A stretch of 38,084 bases of DNA, from assembly GCA_030728325.1 (NCBI GenBank), contig JANQZT010000001.1, positions 3,878 through 41,961 of the forward strand. Reading direction: 5' to 3'. Made by a program: the position numbers and the translations under genes. Shown here one piece after another: positions 31,787 to 38,084 of the stretch; position 1 is the stretch's first letter, and every line of letters starts with the position of its first letter. The notes under the pieces were generated by a model. It was given only the letters and a program-made list of their open reading frames with translations. It was not told the DNA's origin and ran no database searches. The DNA comes from Pontimonas sp. (GTDB taxonomy: Bacteria; Actinomycetota; Actinomycetes; Actinomycetales; Microbacteriaceae).

Positions 31787-33091
31787 ATGATGTCCTCCGG
31801 TTCGGGAATTTCCCTTGACCCGTGGTTTGACAACTATGCAGACCGTGCTGCGGGTCTCAGTGCTAGCGAAGTGAGGGCGCTTTTCGCGGTGGCGTCTCGT
31901 CCCGAGGTGGTGTCATTAGCCGGGGGAATGCCTTTTGTCGCGGCGTTACCGTTTGACAAAGTCCGAAGCTCCGTCGATTCCGTCCTCGCTAGCCAGGGCC
32001 CCACTGCCCTGCAATACGGCTCGGGTCAGGGATTGCCGAGTCTTCGCGAAAAAATCCGCACCATCATGGCAGAGGAGGGTATTCGGGCGGGTGTCGATGA
32101 CATTGTCGTCACCACCGGATCACAGCAGGGTCTCGACCTCGTTGCCAAGCTTTTTGTGAACCCGGGCGACGCGATTCTCGCGGAATCTCCGAGCTACGTC
32201 GGCGCCATGGGAGTGTTCCGCTCCTACCAGGCACGCGTCGAGCACATTGAGATGGACGAGCACGGCATGATTCCGGCCGCTCTCACCCAACGCATTGAGG
32301 AGCTTCGGGCAGCCCAAGTTCCCATCAAGTTCCTCTATCTGATTCCTAACTTCCAAAACCCGGCTGGGGTGACACTGTCAGCCTCACGCCGAGTGGAGAT
32401 TCTCGATATCGCCAAAGACAACGGGATTTTGATCGTGGAGGACAACCCCTATGGGTTGTTGTGGTTCGATTCACCTCCCCCTCAGGCGTTGCGCAGCGTG
32501 GATGACGCGGGTGTCATCTACTTGGGATCTTTTTCGAAGACCTTTGCTCCCGGCCTCCGCGTGGGATGGGTTGTTGCCCCCCATGGAATACGAGAAAAAC
32601 TCGTTTTAGCATCAGAGGCTGCGATTCTGTCTCCAAGTTCCTTTGCACAAATGGTGTTGGCCGAATATTTCGAGTCCTATGACTGGAAAGGTCAAATTGA
32701 TACTTTCCGCGGGGTGTATCGGGAGCGCCGAGACGCCATGTCCGACGCCTTGGCGACCTATCTTCCCGACATCGCCCACACGAACCCCGCAGGTGGCTTT
32801 TACCTGTGGCTGACCCTTCCCGAAGGGCTCGACTCCAAAGAGATGTTGCCGCGGGCTATCACCGAACTGGTTGCCTACACTCCCGGCACAGCATTCTTTG
32901 CGAATGGCGAAGGGCAACGCCACCTTCGGCTCGCCTTCTGCTACCCCGAGCCTGACTTCATCACCGAAGGTATTCGGCGACTTGCTCGCGTGATTACCGA
33001 GGAGCGGGAACTCGTGGAGACTTTTGGACCTGCCACCTCTGAGGTGCCCTTGGCGGCGAACCTCGAGTCACCACCACCCGAGGTTACCTAG
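31787..33091 (+). CDS. PLP-dependent aminotransferase, class I/II
   Basis: 434 residues from the ATG at 31787, which has AAGG seven bases upstream; the track ORF runs back into trxA. Fold-type I features are QYGSGQGLPSLREKI, LIPNFQNPAGVTLS and the PLP Lys in LGSFSKTFAPGLRVGW. The closest group by pattern is the LysN/2-aminoadipate type, often called MocR-like, but no GntR helix-turn-helix is fused at the N-terminus, so it is an enzyme and not a regulator. The donor and acceptor are unknown. It lies two bases before the ligase gene, suggesting joint expression. Confidence 0.88.
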   Translation: MMSSGSGISLDPWFDNYADRAAGLSASEVRALFAVASRPEVVSLAGGMPFVAALPFDKVRSSVDSVLASQGPTALQYGSGQGLPSLREKIRTIMAEEGIRAGVDDIVVTTGSQQGLDLVAKLFVNPGDAILAESPSYVGAMGVFRSYQARVEHIEMDEHGMIPAALTQRIEELRAAQVPIKFLYLIPNFQNPAGVTLSASRRVEILDIAKDNGILIVEDNPYGLLWFDSPPPQALRSVDDAGVIYLGSFSKTFAPGLRVGWVVAPHGIREKLVLASEAAILSPSSFAQMVLAEYFESYDWKGQIDTFRGVYRERRDAMSDALATYLPDIAHTNPAGGFYLWLTLPEGLDSKEMLPRAITELVAYTPGTAFFANGEGQRHLRLAFCYPEPDFITEGIRRLARVITEERELVETFGPATSEVPLAANLESPPPEVT

Positions 33092-33093
33092 CC

Positions 33094-34044
33094 GTGGCGG
33101 AGATGCCACGCGTTCTCATACTCTCCGGCGGGATTTCGCACGAGCGGGATATCTCACTCAAATCTGGACGGAAAGTGGCAGACGGTCTGCTCTCTCATGG
33201 CGTGAGCGTCGAGCTGAGGGATCCTGATGGGTCGCTGATTGAGTATCTCGGGGAAAGCTCCCCTGAAGTTATCTGGCCAGTCCTCCACGGAGCCTCTGGT
33301 GAGGATGGTGCGCTCCGCGCCCTCCTGGAGATGCTCAATATTCCCTACGTGGGCTCCACCGCAGATGCTTCTCGTATCGCGTGGAACAAACCGGTGGCTA
33401 AGAGCCTCGCAGAGCGGGCTGGTGTCGCCACCCCACCATCAATCACCTTGTCGAGAGACGCTTTTAGGGAGTTGGGTGCTGAGAGCGTCCTGGAGACCGT
33501 CAGCACCAGCCTCGGGATTCCGCTCATCGTCAAGCCTGCCCAAGGAGGCTCCGCCCAGGGGGTGTCCTGGGTTGACTCGAGCGAGGACCTTCGCAAAGCC
33601 ATGGTCCACGCCTTTACCTACTCCGACATTGCGTTAATTGAGAAGCGCATCGTCGGCGTCGAGGTGTGCGTCCCCATCATTGACACCGGGGATGGCCCAC
33701 GAGCAATCCCTGCGGTCGAAATCGAGCCACTGTCAGGCCACTATGACTTTGAGGCGCGCTACACCGCTGGCGCAACCAGGTTCTACACCCCGCCCCGACT
33801 GGAGCAGGCCACCCTCGACTCCTTGAGTGCGCTAGCGCTTGATGCCTTCACTGCCTTGGGACTACGCGATCTTGCGAGAGTGGACTTTATCGTTGACAAC
33901 GAGGGCAAGCCCTGGTTCCTCGAGGCGAGCACCATGCCAGGGCTCACCGAAACATCCAGTACCGCTCTCGCTCTCGATGCCGCCGGCTATGACGTGGGCG
34001 GCGTCTATGGCGCCTTGGTAGAGGCGGCGCTCGCTAGGCCTTGA
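33094..34044 (+). CDS. D-alanine-D-alanine ligase-like ATP-grasp enzyme
   Basis: 316 residues with the Ddl layout. The N-terminus is ILSGGISHERDISLKSG, then VLHGASGEDGALRALLE, IPLIVKPAQGGSAQGVS (ATP-grasp), SGHYDFEARYTAG and RVDFIVDNEGKPWFLEASTMPG. In canonical Ddl the last motif reads ExNTxPG; here the metal-binding Asn position is Ser, which could change activity or substrate. The normal role is to make the D-Ala-D-Ala of peptidoglycan. A second ATG (33103) exists three codons in. A second, canonical Ddl elsewhere in the genome is likely but unseen. Its 3' end overlaps parB by 11 bases. Confidence 0.85.
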   Translation: MAEMPRVLILSGGISHERDISLKSGRKVADGLLSHGVSVELRDPDGSLIEYLGESSPEVIWPVLHGASGEDGALRALLEMLNIPYVGSTADASRIAWNKPVAKSLAERAGVATPPSITLSRDAFRELGAESVLETVSTSLGIPLIVKPAQGGSAQGVSWVDSSEDLRKAMVHAFTYSDIALIEKRIVGVEVCVPIIDTGDGPRAIPAVEIEPLSGHYDFEARYTAGATRFYTPPRLEQATLDSLSALALDAFTALGLRDLARVDFIVDNEGKPWFLEASTMPGLTETSSTALALDAAGYDVGGVYGALVEAALARP

Positions 34045-34978
34045 AGCCCGGCTCCCCCAACTCGCCGAGAATTCGGTTAAGGTCTGCCACCGTCGCAAAG
34101 TCAATGGCCACTGTTCCCTTGGTTTTCGACAACGTGATGTGGACGCGGGTGTTGAGACGGTCGCCCATACGCTCCGCGATCTCGTCGAGGCCCTCACTTC
34201 GACTGCCGCCACGAACCTTCTTGCCGCCAGCTTTTGTCGCCTTCGCGAGTCCCGCTTCTTCCTCTGCTTGGCGGACGGTCAGTGACTGCTGAACAATCTT
34301 GTTCGCAAGCTTTGACATCCCCTCCGCATCAGGCATGGCCAGGAGTGCTCTCGCGTGCCCCGCGCTCAAGACCCCTGCCGCAACCTTCTTCTGAACATCA
34401 GCGGGGAGGCGCAGCAAACGCAACGTGTTGGTCACTTGAGGGCGAGATCTTCCGAGCCTGGTCGCAAGCTCGTCCTGAGTAATTCCAAAGTCAGAGAGCA
34501 GCTGCTGATAGGCCGAGGCTTCCTCCAAGGCGTTGAGGTTTGCCCGGTGAAGGTTTTCCAAGAGGGCGTCGCGCAACATGGCGTCATCGTCGGTTTCTCG
34601 CACCACCGCGGGGATAGTGTCCAAACCTGCAGCGGTCGCAGCGCGGAGACGTCGCTCTCCCATGATTAGCTCATAGGCCACGGTTCCTTCCGGCTGAGCG
34701 AGAGGTCGCACCACGATGGGCTGGAGAACGCCAAACTCGCGCACCGAGTGAATGAGCTCGTCAAGCTCTTCCTGGTGGAATTCTTTTCTGGGCTGTTTCG
34801 GGTTGGGGCGAATACTGGTCGGCGGAACAGCGACAAGCGTCGCTCCGGGAATGCTGACTAAGTCGCCAGCTTCAGCGCTGGAGGGGAAAAACACGTCGAC
34901 CGGGCGCTCTCCTGTGGTGGGGGCGCCGGGAATCAACGCACCAATACCTCTACCCAGTCCAGTTCTCTTCTGTGCCAT
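34034..34978 (-). CDS. parB: Chromosome partitioning protein ParB
   Basis: 314 residues. It starts with the ParA-stimulating patch KRTGLGRGIGALIP. The CTP-binding core has IRPNPKQPRKEF and ELIMGERRLRAAT (GERRxRA box). The helix-turn-helix follows (GITQDELATRLGRSRPQVTNTLRLL), then the dimerisation domain. It loads on parS and spreads as a clamp. Its ATG shares one base with the parA stop (TAATG). Two perfect parS sites lie in this locus. Confidence 0.97.
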   Translation of the reverse strand: MAQKRTGLGRGIGALIPGAPTTGERPVDVFFPSSAEAGDLVSIPGATLVAVPPTSIRPNPKQPRKEFHQEELDELIHSVREFGVLQPIVVRPLAQPEGTVAYELIMGERRLRAATAAGLDTIPAVVRETDDDAMLRDALLENLHRANLNALEEASAYQQLLSDFGITQDELATRLGRSRPQVTNTLRLLRLPADVQKKVAAGVLSAGHARALLAMPDAEGMSKLANKIVQQSLTVRQAEEEAGLAKATKAGGKKVRGGSRSEGLDEIAERMGDRLNTRVHITLSKTKGTVAIDFATVADLNRILGELGEPGFKA

Positions 34979-35871
34979 TACTGCGGTGCTCCTCTATGTG
35001 CGATCTCGAGGGCGGCTTCCTGGTAGGAAACGGCTCCGGGAGAGCTCTGGTCATACTCAATCACTGTCTGGCCATAACTGGGTGCTTCTGACACGCGGAC
35101 AGATCGGGGAATAAGCGTCGCCAAGGTCTGGTGGGGAAAGTGGGACCTGACATCTGACACAACCTGATGCGCGAGATTAGTTCTGGTGTCGAACATGGTG
35201 AGAAGGATGGTGGACAGAGTGAGTGCCGGATTCAGGTGGCCCCTAATGAGCTCGATGTTGCTCACCAGCTGGCTCACCCCCTCCAGGGCGTAATACTCAC
35301 ACTGAATCGGGATCAAGACCTCATTCGCTGCAACAAAGGCATTGATGGTCAAAAGGCCCAGCGACGGGGGGCAATCGATGAAGACATAGTCAATGTTGGA
35401 GCCCGCCGAAGAATCGAGGAAGGCCTGCAGCGCCCTTTGGAGGCGGTATTCCCGAGCAGCCATCGACACCAGCTCGATTTCAGCTCCCGCGAGATCCAAG
35501 TTTGACGGCGCACAGAGCAAACGAGGGTTCTCCGGGCTCACCTGAACCACGTCCGCCAGAGGAGTAACACCCACCACCACGTCGTAGATGCTGGAAATAT
35601 CCCCGTGATGGTCGATACCTAATGCTGTTGACGCGTTGCCTTGGGGGTCGAGATCAATGACGAGGACCGTGCTTCCAAAGCGAGCCAACGCTCCAGCAAT
35701 ATTGACTGCGGTGGTGGTTTTCCCGACACCACCCTTTTGGTTAGCGACCGTGAAAACCCTGGTGCGAGAGGGCTTGGGAGCTACTGCCTTTGCCAATGCT
35801 GCTCGTCGATTGCTCAAGTCAGCCAGCTCAGCTGCCAATGGCGTGGACTGGTCAAACTGTGGCTGGGTCAC
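34978..35871 (-). CDS. parA: Chromosome partitioning ATPase ParA
   Basis: 297 residues. The deviant Walker A is FTVANQKGGVGKTTTAVNIA, followed by VLVIDLDPQGNAS and YVFIDCPPSLGLLT. It binds DNA as an ATP-bound dimer and pulls ParB-parS complexes. The GTG start has GGAGGG nine bases upstream and lies 17 bases past a parS site. It is followed by parB. Confidence 0.97.
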   Translation of the reverse strand: MTQPQFDQSTPLAAELADLSNRRAALAKAVAPKPSRTRVFTVANQKGGVGKTTTAVNIAGALARFGSTVLVIDLDPQGNASTALGIDHHGDISSIYDVVVGVTPLADVVQVSPENPRLLCAPSNLDLAGAEIELVSMAAREYRLQRALQAFLDSSAGSNIDYVFIDCPPSLGLLTINAFVAANEVLIPIQCEYYALEGVSQLVSNIELIRGHLNPALTLSTILLTMFDTRTNLAHQVVSDVRSHFPHQTLATLIPRSVRVSEAPSYGQTVIEYDQSSPGAVSYQEAALEIAHRGAPQ

Positions 35872-35888
35872 CGAGACATTCCCTCCAA

Positions 35889-35904
35889 TGTTTCACGTGA
35901 AACA
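35889..35904. promoter_or_regulatory. parS site between parA and rsmG
   Basis: TGTTTCACGTGAAACA is a perfect 16-bp match to the bacterial parS consensus, in the 44-bp gap just upstream of the parA start. ParB bound here may also affect parAB expression. Confidence 0.97.
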
Positions 35905-35915
35905 TTCGCTCTGTT

Positions 35916-36557
35916 TTATCCCACTGTAGCCCGAAAGATTCGGGTTTCTTCGGTGTTGAATTCGGGTCCCGTAATCTCAATGCTCGGGTTGGTCACGCCC
36001 CACTTAACCAACACCGACGCGGCGTCGCGGACCTCGTCCTCAATCTTCTGGCCCTTCATGAGAACGAGCTCACCACCAGCTCTGAGTAGAGGAGCTGCCA
36101 GAGGAACCAGTGTCTTGAGGGCGCTCACCGCGCGGGCCGTCACGTAGTCGGCGATGACGTGCCCAGCGGCCTCCTCAGCGCGTTCGTTGCGAACAACCAC
36201 ATTCTTCAGACCTAGGCGGTCAGCCTCCTCACGCAACCAGTGCGCACGTCTACCCAGTGGCTCAATCAGAACACACTGAATGTCTGGTCGCATGGCCGCG
36301 ATGACCAGACCGGGGAAGCCGGCGCCAGAGCCAATATCGATCAGGGTCCCTGGCCCCAGCTTGTGGGCGACCAAAGCCGAGTTCAGAATGTGACGGGTCC
36401 ATAACCGATCACGTTCCCGAGGACCCACAAGGCCTAGCTCGTCACCCCACTGTGCAAGGTGCTCAGCAAACAACCGGAGAGTGGGCAAAGCTTCTCCGCA
36501 GAGCTTTTCCGCTGCTGCTGGCTCCGGCTCAATATCGAAATGTTTCACGTGAAACAT
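35916..36557 (-). CDS. rsmG: 16S rRNA (guanine527-N7)-methyltransferase
   Basis: 213 residues. The SAM-binding motif is LIDIGSGAGFPGLVIA, followed by VLIEPLGRRAHWLREEADRLGL. It methylates G527 of 16S rRNA; loss of RsmG is a known cause of low-level streptomycin resistance. It begins MFHVKH because its first codons are made of a parS site. It lies between jag and parA, the conserved order. Confidence 0.96.
   Translation of the reverse strand: MFHVKHFDIEPEPAAAEKLCGEALPTLRLFAEHLAQWGDELGLVGPRERDRLWTRHILNSALVAHKLGPGTLIDIGSGAGFPGLVIAAMRPDIQCVLIEPLGRRAHWLREEADRLGLKNVVVRNERAEEAAGHVIADYVTARAVSALKTLVPLAAPLLRAGGELVLMKGQKIEDEVRDAASVLVKWGVTNPSIEITGPEFNTEETRIFRATVG
36541..36556. promoter_or_regulatory. 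parS site inside the rsmG start
   Basis: A second perfect TGTTTCACGTGAAACA, here coding for residues FHVKH of RsmG. It lies 652 bp from the first site, so the two bracket rsmG. Confidence 0.97.
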
Positions 36558-36559
36558 TC

Positions 36560-37039
36560 CTATGCAGAGGCAGTGATGACCGTGTGGCGGTCTTTGCCTT
36601 CGCCTTCGGAGCCTGACTGGAAGCCGCGCTCGCCCACCATGTCGTGCACGAGCTTGCGCTCATAACTGCTCATCGGAGGGAGCGCCGCCGACTTAGCACC
36701 GTTCTCGATCTTCTCGATCGCGACGCTGACGAGCTTCTCCAGCTCCCGCTCACGTGCCTCACGAGATCCTCCGATGTCCAACACCAAGCGAGCAAATTCT
36801 CCGGTCTTCTGCTGAACAGCCAACCTGGTCAGATCCTGGAGGGCACTGACAACATCGGGAGAGGACAAGGCGTCAAGATCGTTGGTCTCTGCCGAGCCGA
36901 CAGTGACATAGGTTCTCTCCTGCTTCACCTCAATCTCGATGTCGCCATCGAGATCAGCGATGTCGAGCAAGTTTTCCAGATAGTCAGCCGCAAGTTCGCC
37001 CTCATCGGGGACAACGATCTCTTGGTCCTTCGTGGCCAT
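36560..37039 (-). CDS. jag: Jag/KhpB RNA-binding protein (KH and R3H domains)
   Basis: 159 residues. A KH-type domain occupies about residues 35-105 (LTRLAVQQKTGEFARLVLDIGG). An R3H domain is at the C-terminus, with PPMSSYERKLVHDMVGERGF and DRHTVITAS. The N-terminal Jag domain proper of some Firmicutes is missing, as usual in actinobacteria. It is an RNA-binding protein tied to cell wall growth and division control. Its ATG overlaps the yidC stop by one base (TAATG), and rsmG begins two bases after its stop. Confidence 0.93.
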   Translation of the reverse strand: MATKDQEIVVPDEGELAADYLENLLDIADLDGDIEIEVKQERTYVTVGSAETNDLDALSSPDVVSALQDLTRLAVQQKTGEFARLVLDIGGSREARERELEKLVSVAIEKIENGAKSAALPPMSSYERKLVHDMVGERGFQSGSEGEGKDRHTVITASA

Positions 37040-38019
37040 TATTTCCTCTTCTTCTTTTTCTTAGAACGACTCTTCCCTTTGGGTTGAGGACGTTGACCCT
37101 TTTCTTGTTCTTCCTCGGTCTCGTCATCCTCTTCCACCAGGACAATTCCTTTTCGCTCACGCTTCTTTGCGAGTCGAGCTTCGCGAGCCTTATCGGCTTC
37201 ACTGCCGGGCGTGGGCATATTACGAATCACGATGAACTGCTGACCCATGGTCCAGAAGTTTGACACCAACCAATAGGTCATGACACCGAGCGGGAAATAC
37301 ACACCGGAGAAGAGGAACACCAGAGGCAGCATGTACAGCAGAATCCGCTGCTGGCGATACATCGGGCTTTCTTTCATCGCGGGCGACTGGTTCTTCGACA
37401 TGATCTGAAGCTGAGTCACGAACTGCGAGGCTGACATCAGAACGACCATGATGCCGGCCGTAATCACGATGCCGATGGTTTCTCCGGAGGTGTACCCAGA
37501 ACCCTCTGCAAAGGCAGCAATCATGGTGGCCTTCAACGGCGCGAAGCCAAAGAGAGCTGCTTGACCAAACTGCTCCGCGAGCTCTTCCGTCATAAAGGAC
37601 ACACCAGCGCGTCCCTCCGCAGCAGTACTGAGAACCCGGAAAAGGCCGAAGAAGATCGGCATTTGAAGAAGAAGTGGAAGACACGAGGAGAAAGGGTTGG
37701 TCCCGGCTTTGGAATACAGGGCCATCGTTTCGCGGGACATCGCCTCGCGAGAGAACTGGTCTTTCTTACCCTTGTACTTATCCTGAATCTTTTTCAGTTC
37801 TGGGGCGATTTCCATCATTCGGCGTTGGCTCTTGATTTGACGAACGAAAACCGGAATAAGCGCTGCACGCACCAACAACACGAGGACCATAATGGAGAAG
37901 AACCATGCCGCACCGGAGGCGGGGTCCATTCCGAAAGATTCCAGGATGGCGTGGGAGCCCGCTAGCACCGCCTCGATGACCCACCGAATGGGCCACAGAA
38001 TTGTGTCAAAAAACTCCAC
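37039..38019 (-). CDS. yidC: Membrane protein insertase YidC
   Basis: 326 residues with about five membrane segments and the typical order: VRAALIPVFVRQIKSQRRM with the hydrophilic-groove Arg, SCLPLLLQMPIFFGLFRVL, then the paired segments LMSASQFVTQLQIM and YMLPLVFLFSGVYFPLGVMTYW. It is the short Gram-positive form without the large periplasmic domain. It inserts proteins into the membrane alone or with SecYEG. The C-terminal tail is basic (GKSRSKKKKKRK), as expected for ribosome contact. The start is GTG with GGGAAGG seven bases upstream. Confidence 0.96.
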   Translation of the reverse strand: MEFFDTILWPIRWVIEAVLAGSHAILESFGMDPASGAAWFFSIMVLVLLVRAALIPVFVRQIKSQRRMMEIAPELKKIQDKYKGKKDQFSREAMSRETMALYSKAGTNPFSSCLPLLLQMPIFFGLFRVLSTAAEGRAGVSFMTEELAEQFGQAALFGFAPLKATMIAAFAEGSGYTSGETIGIVITAGIMVVLMSASQFVTQLQIMSKNQSPAMKESPMYRQQRILLYMLPLVFLFSGVYFPLGVMTYWLVSNFWTMGQQFIVIRNMPTPGSEADKAREARLAKKRERKGIVLVEEDDETEEEQEKGQRPQPKGKSRSKKKKKRK

Positions 38020-38023
38020 GTGC

Positions 38024-38084
38024 CTACCTTCCCTTTACTCCGACAAACCCTACCGGTCCCACCACATAGCGAGGCCGGGGTCCT
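38024..38084 (-). CDS. Possible 3' end of an upstream gene (yidD position)
   Basis: One frame on the minus strand is open from the window edge to a TAG four bases before the yidC start, giving about 20 residues (RPRYVVGPVGFVGVKGR at the end). By conserved order yidD should lie here, but these residues do not clearly match YidD, and a second frame also stops nearby. It may simply be non-coding. Confidence 0.25.
   Translation of the reverse strand, partial: GPRPRYVVGPVGFVGVKGR

Noticed and set aside
31787-33091. MocR-type transcription regulator
   Set aside because: The aminotransferase fold is clear, but there is no N-terminal GntR helix-turn-helix; the chain starts right at the enzyme domain.

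Overview
The window reads as part of the chromosome of a high-GC Gram-positive bacterium (Actinobacteria), most likely Microbacteriaceae. Three things point there: a C50-carotenoid gene set with a heterodimeric CrtYe/CrtYf cyclase and a CrtEb elongase; the order yidC-jag-rsmG-parA-parB with perfect parS sites, typical of the origin-proximal region of actinobacteria; and cysteine-free S14, L33 and S18 next to zur. Very short gaps, many ATGA/TAATG start-stop overlaps and several convergent overlaps suggest a compact genome, as in aquatic Luna-type or Pontimonas-type lineages. That last assignment is inference.

Layout, left to right. (1) 1-5.2 kb: carotenoid operon crtB-crtI-crtYe-crtYf-crtEb on the minus strand, with crtEb cut by the window edge, divergent from idi; then dcd, convergent with idi. 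(2) 5.2-9.6 kb: tRNA-Gly(CCC), a Pif1-like helicase, an unknown membrane-anchored protein and a CopD-CtaG fusion. (3) 9.6-14.0 kb: HU, the rpsN-rpmG-rpmB cluster, and a zinc uptake operon znuA-znuB-znuC-zur with a clear Zur operator. (4) 14.0-17.5 kb: a 2-oxo acid dehydrogenase operon (E1 alpha, E1 beta, E2). (5) 17.5-21.7 kb: a small membrane protein, a small WxG-containing helical protein coupled to an alpha/beta hydrolase, purB, and two small membrane proteins. (6) 21.7-26.7 kb: dnaB, a 428-bp gap with DnaA boxes, rpsF-ssb-rpsR-rplI, and the CCA-adding enzyme. (7) 26.7-34.0 kb, plus strand: a DUF6049-type protein, murJ, trxB, trxA, an aminotransferase and a Ddl-like ligase. (8) 34.0-38.1 kb, minus strand: yidC-jag-rsmG-parA-parB with two parS sites.

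How the genes fit together. idi supplies isoprenoid precursor balance for the crt genes, whose expected product is a decaprenoxanthin-like C50 pigment. Zur probably represses its own operon through a palindrome lying on the -35 element of an apparently leaderless znuA promoter. ParA, ParB and parS segregate the origin region, so oriC and dnaA are expected just beyond the right edge.

No CRISPR array, insertion sequence, prophage or defence island was seen; most of the window is ordinary core genome. The least explained elements are the DnaA-box cluster upstream of dnaB, the 22-bp palindrome between cca and the DUF6049 gene, and the WxG-protein/hydrolase pair. Start codons were moved from the ORF track wherever a ribosome binding site or a start-stop overlap decided the matter.
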